Shown piece by piece: positions 6,138 to 12,460 of a DNA stretch of 15,473 nt. The position numbers and the translations under genes were made by a program. Every line of letters begins with the position of its first letter. The first letter of the stretch is position 1. The notes beneath the pieces were generated by a model that was not told where the DNA came from, did no database searches, and was given only the letters and a program-made list of their open reading frames with translations. Origin of the DNA: Candidatus Mcinerneyibacteriota bacterium (GTDB lineage: Bacteria; AUK180; JAQVHJ01); assembly GCA_030630935.1 (NCBI GenBank), contig DAOVMD010000020.1:1-15473 (forward strand), written 5' to 3'.

Positions 6138-6166
6138 TTGACTTTTTATATATATTCTGATAAACT
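6138..6166 (+). promoter_or_regulatory. Promoter with extended -10 for the hydrolase-fumarase-sucCD run
   Basis: TTGACT (6138-6143), a 17-base spacer, then TAAACT (6161-6166) preceded by TGA (extended -10). Transcription would start near 6173, leaving about 29 bases that include AGGAGG (6188-6193) before the ATG at 6202. The arrangement closely matches the promoter at 3427. It is the only promoter I can see before 11331 on this strand. Confidence 0.7.
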
Positions 6167-6201
6167 TAAAAAACTGAATAATAATATAGGAGGTTTCAAA
6201 A

Positions 6202-6852
6202 ATGAAGATAGAATGGATGGGTCACTCATCATTTATACTCACATTGGATTCCGGGAAAAGAATATGTACCGATCCCTATAAATCGGGGTCTTATGATGGT
6301 GCGGTTGGTTATGCCCCGATTAATGAGGAGGTTAATCTTGTCACGATTTCTCATAATCATGCGGATCATAATTGCCCTGAAGAATTAAAGGGTGAGTTTG
6401 AAGTAGTTGATACAGTTGGAGAATTTGATGTTGCAGGCGTTAAGTTAGAGGGCTATTCGACATTTCACGATAATTCCAAAGGCAGTGAGCGTGGAGATAA
6501 TATTATCTTTAAGATTTGTGCGGATGGAGTCAAGGTAGTTCACTTAGGAGATCTTGGTCATCGTTTGAGTGAAGTAGAGATTGAGAAGCTTTCGCAGGTA
6601 GATGTATTATTGATCCCTGTTGGCGGACATTTCACGATTGATGATAAGGATGCCTGGGATATTATTGACAAACTGAAACCCAAAGTTGTAATCCCTATGC
6701 ACTATAAAACAGAGAAATTAGGTTTCCCGATATCAGGTGTAGGCGAATTCCTTTCGAAAACAGAGAATGTTACACATGTTGATGATCTTGAGATCACGCG
6801 TGGTAGCTTACCTTCCGAGCTTCAGGTTTATGTTTTGAAACATAAGAAATAA
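6202..6852 (+). CDS. Metallo-beta-lactamase-fold metal-dependent hydrolase
   Basis: A 216-residue MBL-fold protein of the compact UPF0173/UlaG-like branch. The two-metal site is readable: HNHADH at 51-56 (His51, His53, Asp55, His56), His89 in STFHD, Asp117 in HLGDLGH, and His167 in PMHYKT. MKIEWMGHSSFIL at the start is the usual first strand of the group. The substrate cannot be read from the sequence. A perfect AGGAGG lies 8 bases before the ATG. The gene is first in the plus-strand run, 14 bases ahead of the fumarase alpha gene (from its ATG), so it is probably co-transcribed with the TCA-cycle genes. A metabolic link to them is possible but unproven. Confidence 0.9.
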   Translation: MKIEWMGHSSFILTLDSGKRICTDPYKSGSYDGAVGYAPINEEVNLVTISHNHADHNCPEELKGEFEVVDTVGEFDVAGVKLEGYSTFHDNSKGSERGDNIIFKICADGVKVVHLGDLGHRLSEVEIEKLSQVDVLLIPVGGHFTIDDKDAWDIIDKLKPKVVIPMHYKTEKLGFPISGVGEFLSKTENVTHVDDLEITRGSLPSELQVYVLKHKK

Positions 6853-6866
6853 AAGGATTATTATTG

Positions 6867-7712
6867 ATGAGAGAGATAAATGTTTCCACAGTTACCGATA
6901 TAATTAAGCGGTTATGTATTGAGGCCAATATTGATCTTGGAGACGATGTTGTAAAAGCTTTAGAAGCTGCAGAAGCATCGGAAGTATCTCCAACCGGTAA
7001 AGCCGTACTTCAACAGATAATAAAGAATTCAGAGATTGCCAGGTCAGAGAAACTTGCAATTTGTCAGGACACAGGTTTTACGGTTGTATTTTTAGAGATT
7101 GGCCAGGACGTTCATTTTACAGGTGGTGACCTGACCGAATCGATTTATGAAGGAGTCCGTCAAGGTTACACAGAAGGTTATCTTCGCAAGTCAATTGTAA
7201 AAGATCCTATTACAACACCGGTTAACACAGGAGACAATACACCCGCAGTAGTTCATTTAACAATTGTGCCCGGCGATAAAGTAAAGATTATTGTTGCCCC
7301 GAAAGGCGGCGGGTCTGAGAACATGAGTGAAGTTAAGATGATGAAACCCGCGGATGGTTTAGACGGGCTAAAGAGTTTTGTAATTAATAAAGTCTTAACC
7401 TCCGGCGGAAATCCATGTCCCCCGATAATTGTCGGGATTGGAGTTGGCGGGACATTTGAGTATACTGCATATTTAGCTAAGAAAGCCGCGATTCGCGAGG
7501 TTGGAGTTCATAACCCGGACCCCAAACTTGCTGACCTGGAAAGAGAGTTATTGGAAGAGGTTAATAAATTAGGAATTGGCCCCATGGGTTTTGGCGGCAG
7601 AACAACGGCATTAGCAGTTAATATTGAAGTATTCCCAAGGCATATTGCAACATTTCCCGTTGCGGTGAATTTAAATTGCCATGTAATAAGGCATAAATCA
7701 GCAGAAATTTAA
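6867..7712 (+). CDS. Class I fumarate hydratase, alpha subunit (Fe-S)
   Basis: About 281 residues; this is the N-terminal half of the oxygen-sensitive class I fumarase, here a separate subunit. With the beta subunit it hydrates fumarate to malate. Three cysteines placed to hold the [4Fe-4S] cluster are present: Cys66 in AICQDTG, Cys184 in GGNPCPP and Cys271 in LNCHVIRH. Other landmarks are APKGGGSENMSEVKMM (about 145-160) and GIGVGGTFEYTAYLAKKA. A TTG at 6864 directly precedes the ATG; I chose the ATG because AAAGGA (6852-6857) is then 9 bases away. The stop overlaps the beta-subunit start (TAATG). L-tartrate dehydratase alpha is the main alternative in this family; the neighbouring sucCD genes favour fumarase. 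Confidence 0.93.
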   Translation: MREINVSTVTDIIKRLCIEANIDLGDDVVKALEAAEASEVSPTGKAVLQQIIKNSEIARSEKLAICQDTGFTVVFLEIGQDVHFTGGDLTESIYEGVRQGYTEGYLRKSIVKDPITTPVNTGDNTPAVVHLTIVPGDKVKIIVAPKGGGSENMSEVKMMKPADGLDGLKSFVINKVLTSGGNPCPPIIVGIGVGGTFEYTAYLAKKAAIREVGVHNPDPKLADLERELLEEVNKLGIGPMGFGGRTTALAVNIEVFPRHIATFPVAVNLNCHVIRHKSAEI

Positions 7713-8281
7713 TGGAGAAATTATTAATGGAACCTAAAAGGCTAAATACACCATTAACTGATGAAGTTATTAAGACATTAAAAACTGGAGACTCTGTTTT
7801 AATCTCCGGGATAATATACACTGCAAGAGATTCTGCTCATGCAAGGTTGGTTACTTTACTCGATGATGGTAAGGATTTACCATTTGATCCAAAGGGAGCA
7901 ATTATATATTATGTTGGACCTGCACCAGCTCCGCCCGGTCGTCCGATCGGCTCAGCCGGACCTACAACTTCTTATCGAATGGATCCGTTTGCTCCAAGAT
8001 TACTTGAAGCTGGATTAAAGGGGATGATTGGAAAAGGACCAAGGTCAGATGAAGTCAAGACCGCAATTATAAAATATACTGGTATTTATTTTGCTGCGGT
8101 TGGCGGTGCGGCCGCATTGATTTCTCAATCTGTTCAGGAAGCAGAGATCATTGCGTATGAAGACTTGGGTCCGGAAGCGGTGCGCAGACTGGTAGTAAAG
8201 GATTTTCCCGCAATCGTAGCAAATGACGTTTATGGCGGGGATTTATTTATTGAAGGCATAGAAAAATATAAAATCAAATAA
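7712..8281 (+). CDS. Class I fumarate hydratase, beta subunit
   Basis: A 189-residue C-terminal (beta) subunit of the two-subunit class I fumarase. Recognisable family segments are RLNTPLTDEVIKTLKTGDSV, GIIYTARDSAHARL, YYVGPAPAPPGRPIGSAGPT, TSYRMDPFAPRLLEAGLKGM, GKGPRSDEV, YFAAVGGAAAL and FPAIVANDVYGGDLF. The GPTTSxRMD and AARDxAHxR type segments line the active site with the alpha subunit. The ATG at 7712 overlaps the alpha stop. A second in-frame ATG at 7727 has GGAG 9 bases upstream, while 7712 has no clear ribosome binding site, so translation may start at 7727 (184 residues), which matches typical beta-subunit starts better. It is followed after 18 bases by sucC. Confidence 0.93.
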   Translation: MEKLLMEPKRLNTPLTDEVIKTLKTGDSVLISGIIYTARDSAHARLVTLLDDGKDLPFDPKGAIIYYVGPAPAPPGRPIGSAGPTTSYRMDPFAPRLLEAGLKGMIGKGPRSDEVKTAIIKYTGIYFAAVGGAAALISQSVQEAEIIAYEDLGPEAVRRLVVKDFPAIVANDVYGGDLFIEGIEKYKIK

Positions 8282-8299
8282 CTTTTCAATGGAGGAGAG

Positions 8300-9439
8300 A
8301 TGAAACTCTACGAATATCAAGGCAAGCAAATTTTTGCTGAATTTCTGATCCCGATACCTAAGGGTAAAGTTGCCACTACGGTTGATGAGGTGAAGAAGAT
8401 TGCATCCGGGGCGAATAATCCGGTTGTCATTAAAGCTCAGGTTCTTGTTGGAGGTCGTGGTAAGGCCGGTGGTGTTAAGATTGCAAAGACACCGGAAGAT
8501 GCTGAGAAGATTGCACAGGAAATTCTCGGGATGAGTATCAAAGGTTTAACCGTAAATAAAGTTCTTGTTGAAGAAACGATGGATATTGATAAGGAGTATT
8601 ATCTTAGTTTAGTTATGGACCGTGATTCAAAAGGAGTTACAATTATAGCTTCTCTTGAAGGCGGGGTTGAGATTGAAACGGTTGCGAAAGAGACTCCCGA
8701 TAAACTTTTCAAGATCACAGTTGACCCCCTGACAGATCTCTGGGGTTATCATTCAAGATACCTTGCAATGAAAATGTTTCCGGGAGAACGGGATAAGATA
8801 AGGTCTTTTTCAAAGATTCTATCTAAACTTTACGAGATTTATATTAAGAAGGATGCAACTCTTGTTGAGATTAATCCGCTTATCTCCACAAAATCGGGGC
8901 ACCTTGTTGCATTGGATTCAAAGATTATTATTGATGATAATGGAGTGTTCAGGCAGAAAGACCTCGCACCATTTGAACTGGAAAATATTGATGATCTAAA
9001 TGAAAGACAAGCTAAGGAAAATAACCTGTCTTTTGTTAAGCTTGACGGAGAGATCGGGTGTTGTGTAAATGGCGCAGGCCTTGCAATGGCAACGATGGAT
9101 GTTATTAAACATTTTGGAAGCTCTCCTGCAAACTTCCTTGATATCGGAGGGTCTTCAAACCCGGAGAAAGTGGTCAGTGCACTTGAGATTATTACATCTG
9201 ATAAAAATGTAAAAGCAATTTTATTTAATATCTTTGGCGGCATTACACGTTGTGATGATGTTGCAAACGGAATTAAAAAAGCTTTAGAGATGAAACCTAT
9301 TGATATCCCGATTGTTATCAGGTTAACGGGAACCAATGAAGAAGAAGGGAAGAAGATTTTAGAGTCTATTAATCTTCCCACCACAACTTCAATGGTGGAC
9401 GCAGTAAAAAAAGTGATTGAAGTTTCTAAATCAAAATAA
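8300..9439 (+). CDS. sucC: Succinyl-CoA synthetase (ADP/GDP-forming), beta subunit
   Basis: A 379-residue beta subunit of succinyl-CoA ligase, which interconverts succinyl-CoA plus NDP and phosphate with succinate plus NTP in the TCA cycle. The N-terminal ATP-grasp domain opens with MKLYEYQGKQIFAEF and has GGRGKAGGVK (51-60) and EETMDIDKEYYLS (91-103). VEINPL (189-194) supplies metal-binding residues. The C-terminal CoA-ligase domain carries DGEIGCCVNGAGLAMATMD (249-267), FLDIGGSSNPEKV (279-291) and NIFGGITRCDDVANGI (310-325). The length is typical. GGAGGAGAG lies immediately in front of the ATG, a strong ribosome binding site. It is 18 bases after the fumarase beta gene and 17 before sucD. 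Confidence 0.97.
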   Translation: MKLYEYQGKQIFAEFLIPIPKGKVATTVDEVKKIASGANNPVVIKAQVLVGGRGKAGGVKIAKTPEDAEKIAQEILGMSIKGLTVNKVLVEETMDIDKEYYLSLVMDRDSKGVTIIASLEGGVEIETVAKETPDKLFKITVDPLTDLWGYHSRYLAMKMFPGERDKIRSFSKILSKLYEIYIKKDATLVEINPLISTKSGHLVALDSKIIIDDNGVFRQKDLAPFELENIDDLNERQAKENNLSFVKLDGEIGCCVNGAGLAMATMDVIKHFGSSPANFLDIGGSSNPEKVVSALEIITSDKNVKAILFNIFGGITRCDDVANGIKKALEMKPIDIPIVIRLTGTNEEEGKKILESINLPTTTSMVDAVKKVIEVSKSK

Positions 9440-9456
9440 TTTCACAGGAGTAATAA

Positions 9457-10323
9457 ATGAGCATTTTAGTAGATGAAAAAACAAAAGTAATTGTTCAGGG
9501 GATTACCGGCCGTGACGGGTCCTTCCATACAAAACAGATGATTGAATATGGAACAAAAGTTGTTGCGGGAGTCACACCCGGGAAGGGTGGTCAAGTAGCG
9601 GAAGGAGTTCCTGTCTTTAATTCGGTTAAGGAAGCAGTTGCGGAGACTGGTGCCGATGCTTCAGTAATTTATGTTCCCCCGGCATTTGCTGCAGATGCAT
9701 TATTAGAAGCGGTAGATTCAGGAGTTGAGTTGGTTGTTTGTATTACGGAAGGTTTACCGATAAATAATATGTTAAAGGTCTTTAATTATCTGAAAACGAA
9801 AAAGACCAGATTGATTGGCCCTAACTGCCCTGGTATAATTTCTCCGGGGAAGACCAAGCTTGGAATTTTACCTGCAAGCATCCATACCCAAGGGAATATT
9901 GGCCTTGTTTCCAGAAGCGGAACACTGACTTATGAAGTGGTTTTTTCCCTGACGAATGCAGGCCTTGGCCAATCAACTTGTATTGGAATTGGCGGTGACC
10001 CTGTAATCGGAACGAACTTTATTGATACCCTTAGACTCTTTCAGGATGACCCTGAAACTGAAGCGATTGTTTTAATCGGTGAGATTGGAGGGACTGACGA
10101 AGAGAACGCAGCCGAGTTCATTAAGGAATATGTGACCAAACCGGTTGTTGCATTTATTGCCGGTCGAACCGCACCTCCAGGAAAGCGGATGGGACATGCC
10201 GGGGCAATTATCTCAGGCGGGAAAGGCACAGCTGATGAGAAGATTGAAGCATTAAATAATGCCGGGATCCCGGTTGCCCAGATCCCGCAGGATATTCCGG
10301 GTCTTCTTAAAGAACTCCTATAA
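9457..10323 (+). CDS. sucD: Succinyl-CoA synthetase, alpha subunit
   Basis: A 288-residue alpha subunit that binds CoA and carries the phosphohistidine. The Rossmann-type CoA site is at the start ([18 protein letters not shown], with [11 protein letters not shown] following). The ligase segment includes [13 protein letters not shown] (119-131) and [11 protein letters not shown] (150-160). The phosphorylated histidine is His247 in [30 protein letters not shown] (177-190) is the usual alpha-subunit signature. The length is normal for the family. AGGAG lies 6 bases before the ATG. With sucC and the fumarase genes this makes a four-gene TCA-cycle cluster. No succinate dehydrogenase or fumarate reductase is in the window, so the direction of use (oxidative or reductive branch) cannot be told. 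Confidence 0.97.
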   Translation: MSILVDEKTKVIVQGITGRDGSFHTKQMIEYGTKVVAGVTPGKGGQVAEGVPVFNSVKEAVAETGADASVIYVPPAFAADALLEAVDSGVELVVCITEGLPINNMLKVFNYLKTKKTRLIGPNCPGIISPGKTKLGILPASIHTQGNIGLVSRSGTLTYEVVFSLTNAGLGQSTCIGIGGDPVIGTNFIDTLRLFQDDPETEAIVLIGEIGGTDEENAAEFIKEYVTKPVVAFIAGRTAPPGKRMGHAGAIISGGKGTADEKIEALNNAGIPVAQIPQDIPGLLKELL

Positions 10324-10335
10324 AAGAGACGAATT

Positions 10336-11217
10336 TTGACAGAGAAAATTAAATTCATCGTTAATCCAAGGTCCGGCGAAAATAAAACTGCTAATTTCAT
10401 CAGGAAACTGAAGCACTATTGCAGATATTTCAATCTTAATTATTCAATTAGCTTAACAAAATCGCAGTACCATGCGACTCACCTTAGTGATGACGCTTAT
10501 AAAGATGGATTTCAGACTATCGTTTCAGTGGGAGGTGATGGAACACTTCACGAAATACTCCAGGGAGTTGTCGGGAAGGGAGTTATACTTGGAGTGGTTC
10601 CGTTCGGTTCTTCAAATGATTTCTCAAGAACTGCTAAAATTCCTAATAAACTGAAGGGATCAATGCAGGTTATTGCGAATCGAAAAGTAGAACTGATTGA
10701 TGTCTGTGCGATTGACGATGGGTTCTTTATTAATGTCAGCAGCCTTGGTTTTGACGGCGAGGTTGTTGCTCGACTCCCAAAGATGAAATCAAAATACCTG
10801 TTTAAATATGTTTATATACTTGGAACATTGAAAGAAGCTTTCAGGTATAAGATGAAAAAGGTTCGAATTATTCGTGATGATATTGATATGGGAACGTTTA
10901 ATGTGAATCTGATTGTAGTTGCAAACGGCAAGTATTATGGTCATAAAATGATGATTGCTCCAAAAGCAAAATTAAATGACGGTTATCTCGATGTAGTCTT
11001 AATTTCGGGTTTATCACAAATAAGGTTCATAGCGAACTTTGCCAGTGTATTTAAAGGAATTCATATTCATAAAGATGGAGTTCTAAATTTTAAATGTAAG
11101 AAATTAATACTCCTGAGTGATGAGAAAGTCTATATTGAAACAGATGGTGAGTTGACAGGAACATTACCGGTTGAGTATAAAATTTTTCCAAAATTTCAAA
11201 AATTTATTATGCCTTAA
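10336..11217 (+). CDS. YegS/DgkB-type lipid (diacylglycerol) kinase, copy 1
   Basis: A 293-residue member of the DAGK-catalytic family (DgkB/YegS/BmrU type), soluble or peripheral enzymes that phosphorylate diacylglycerol or related lipids with ATP. Landmarks are FIVNPRSG (7-14), the nucleotide-loop motif SVGGDGTLHE (64-73), PFGSSNDFSR (89-98, where GTGND is the commoner form), SLGFDGEVV (136-144) and DGELTGTLPV (270-279) near the end. It starts with TTG at 10336, 12 bases after sucD, with AAAGAGA upstream; no ATG is suitably placed. A paralogue at 11545 is about 70% identical by an ungapped hand alignment (204 of 293). The active-site motifs are intact in both, so neither is obviously broken. 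Confidence 0.9.
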   Translation: MTEKIKFIVNPRSGENKTANFIRKLKHYCRYFNLNYSISLTKSQYHATHLSDDAYKDGFQTIVSVGGDGTLHEILQGVVGKGVILGVVPFGSSNDFSRTAKIPNKLKGSMQVIANRKVELIDVCAIDDGFFINVSSLGFDGEVVARLPKMKSKYLFKYVYILGTLKEAFRYKMKKVRIIRDDIDMGTFNVNLIVVANGKYYGHKMMIAPKAKLNDGYLDVVLISGLSQIRFIANFASVFKGIHIHKDGVLNFKCKKLILLSDEKVYIETDGELTGTLPVEYKIFPKFQKFIMP

Positions 11218-11250
11218 TTTTTAAATATTAGTGTAAAATAGGAAGTAATT

Positions 11251-11319
11251 TTGGGCACAAGATTAATTAAAATTTTAATTGCAATAACCCATATCGCTCT
11301 CCAGGTAAAAATCCTGTGA
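11251..11319 (+). pseudogene. Relic of the 5' end of the CBS-domain gene, copied with kinase 1
   Basis: Thirty-three bases after the first kinase stop, TTG GGC ACA AGA TTA ATT begins a 22-codon stretch reading LGTRLIKILIAITHIALQVKIL and ending in TGA. The same position after the second kinase (34 bases after its stop) reads CTG GGT ACT GGA TTA ATT, giving LGTGLIITLIAITYIGFGFF, the start of the intact CBS-domain gene. Similarity is clear for about 15 codons (11251-11295) and then lost. I read this as the end of a tandem duplication that included the kinase gene and the first codons of its neighbour. Read alone it would be dismissed as intergenic. Confidence 0.7.
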
Positions 11320-11330
11320 ATTTAAGAATA

Positions 11331-11359
11331 TTGACAAATTTATTTTTTTATGTTAGAAT
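11331..11359 (+). promoter_or_regulatory. Internal promoter between the two kinase genes
   Basis: TTGACA (11331-11336), a 17-base spacer, and TAGAAT (11354-11359) preceded by TGT, an extended -10. A start near 11366 would give a leader of about 25 bases to the ATG of the small ORF at 11392 and would also serve the second kinase and the CBS, DUF502 and era genes. It lies just beyond the relic of the duplicated gene end. Confidence 0.7.
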
Positions 11360-11391
11360 ATTAAATAGTAAAGCAGTAGGTTAAAGGATTT

Positions 11392-11529
11392 ATGGATTTT
11401 GAGTTTGCAGATAATTATACAACAGAAGATTCAGCCCGATTAATTCAAGGTATGAAATCAGGATTATTAAAAAGAATTTTATCTTTCTTGCATCTGATAA
11501 AAATCCGAATAGTTTCTATTCAACCGTAA
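11392..11529 (+). CDS. Small ORF of 45 codons, unknown
   Basis: ATG at 11392 is preceded by AAAGGA with 6-7 bases of spacing and lies about 25 bases downstream of a good promoter. The 45-residue product starts MDFEFADNYTTEDSARLIQG, an acidic and polar half. It ends with a basic, hydrophobic half (KSGLLKRILSFLHLIKIRIV) that could be an amphipathic or membrane-associating helix. I do not recognise it, and there is no cysteine or metal motif. It ends 15 bases before the TTG start of the second kinase, so it could act as an upstream ORF for that gene. It may be a true small protein, or a chance ORF in sequence joined at the duplication breakpoint. Confidence 0.4.
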   Translation: MDFEFADNYTTEDSARLIQGMKSGLLKRILSFLHLIKIRIVSIQP

Positions 11530-11544
11530 ATAAGTGAGAATAAC

Positions 11545-12426
11545 TTGAAAGAAAAAATAAAGTTCATTATCAATCCAAAGTCCGGAGAGGATAAAACAGC
11601 AAATTTTATTCGGAGAATAAAGCATTATTGTGAATTTTTTAAAATTGATTCTTCAATTAGTGTTACAAAAGGTAAGTCCCACGGCATTGAACTGGCTGAT
11701 GATGCAATGAACCATGGTTTTCATACGATTGTTGCAGTGGGTGGTGATGGAACTGTCCATGAAGTTATACATGGATTAGCCGGCAAGAAATTGACATTGG
11801 GAGTGATTCCGTTTGGTTCCTCAAACGATTTTGCAAGAGGACTAAATATACCAAGGGACGTTAAAGAAGCAATGCGGATCATTGCAAAAAGAAAGATTAA
11901 AGAAGTTGACATTGTTGCAATGAATGACCAGTTTTTTATCAATATTAGCAGCCTCGGTTTTGATGGTGAAGTAGTTGCAAATCTTCCGAAAATGAAATCA
12001 AAACACCTGTTCAAGTTTGTCTATATTCTTGGTGTATTAAAGGAAGCCTTCAGATATAAGAAGAAAAAAGTCCGGGTAATTCGTGATGATGTTGATATGG
12101 GAATATTTAATGTGAACTTGATTGCAATTGCAAATGGTAAGTATTATGGACATGGTATGTTAGTGGCCCCGCATGCTGAGCTGGATAATGGCCTGCTTGA
12201 TGTTGTTTTGATTCATGAGCTTTCACAATTAAGGTTTGTAATGAATTTTCCAAGTGTATTTAAAGGAACTCATATTTATAAAGACGGGGTTTTAAATTTT
12301 ACTTGTAAGAAACTTGTACTCTTGAGTGATGAAAAGGTTTATATTGAATCTGATGGTGAGTTGACTGGAACTTTACCGGTGGAGTATAAGGTTTTTCCAA
12401 AATTTCAAAAACTTATTGTGCCGTAA
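11545..12426 (+). CDS. YegS/DgkB-type lipid (diacylglycerol) kinase, copy 2
   Basis: A 293-residue paralogue of the kinase at 10336, aligning without gaps. It has FIINPKSG (7-14), AVGGDGTVHE (64-73), PFGSSNDFAR (89-98), SLGFDGEVV (136-144) and SDGELTGTLPV (269-279), so all expected nucleotide-binding and catalytic motifs are intact. The start is TTG at 11545 with AAGTGAG upstream, again TTG as in copy 1. Identity to copy 1 is uneven: roughly 58% over residues 1-120 and 77% over 121-293 by hand count. The closest neighbours downstream are the CBS-domain and DUF502 membrane proteins, so this copy probably keeps the ancestral position. Lipid or diacylglycerol phosphorylation is inferred from the family; whether the two copies differ in substrate is unknown. 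Confidence 0.9.
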   Translation: MKEKIKFIINPKSGEDKTANFIRRIKHYCEFFKIDSSISVTKGKSHGIELADDAMNHGFHTIVAVGGDGTVHEVIHGLAGKKLTLGVIPFGSSNDFARGLNIPRDVKEAMRIIAKRKIKEVDIVAMNDQFFINISSLGFDGEVVANLPKMKSKHLFKFVYILGVLKEAFRYKKKKVRVIRDDVDMGIFNVNLIAIANGKYYGHGMLVAPHAELDNGLLDVVLIHELSQLRFVMNFPSVFKGTHIYKDGVLNFTCKKLVLLSDEKVYIESDGELTGTLPVEYKVFPKFQKLIVP

Positions 12427-12449
12427 ATTTTAAAATATTAGCATAAAAC

Positions 12450-12455
12450 AGGAGG
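12450..12455 (+). promoter_or_regulatory. Shine-Dalgarno AGGAGG that sets the CBS-gene start
   Basis: AGGAGG is followed after 5 bases by CTG at 12461, which is in frame with the CBS-domain gene. No ATG, GTG or TTG lies in frame between the stop at 12431 and 12548. The equivalent position after the first kinase has GGAAG followed by TTG. This strong site therefore argues for initiation at CTG 12461 and not at TTG 12548, where no good ribosome binding site is visible. Confidence 0.65.
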
Positions 12456-12460
12456 TAATT

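Noticed and set aside
8839-9384. Long antisense open frame of 181 codons opposite sucC
   Set aside because: It mirrors the codon structure of sucC, whose protein is well conserved; no ribosome binding site or domain is visible. The same applies to the antisense frames opposite sucD, kinase 2, the CBS gene and era.
10336-10341. TTGACA at the start of kinase 1 as a -35 box
   Set aside because: It is at most a start codon plus one codon (TTG ACA) and no -10 hexamer lies at 16-18 bases downstream.
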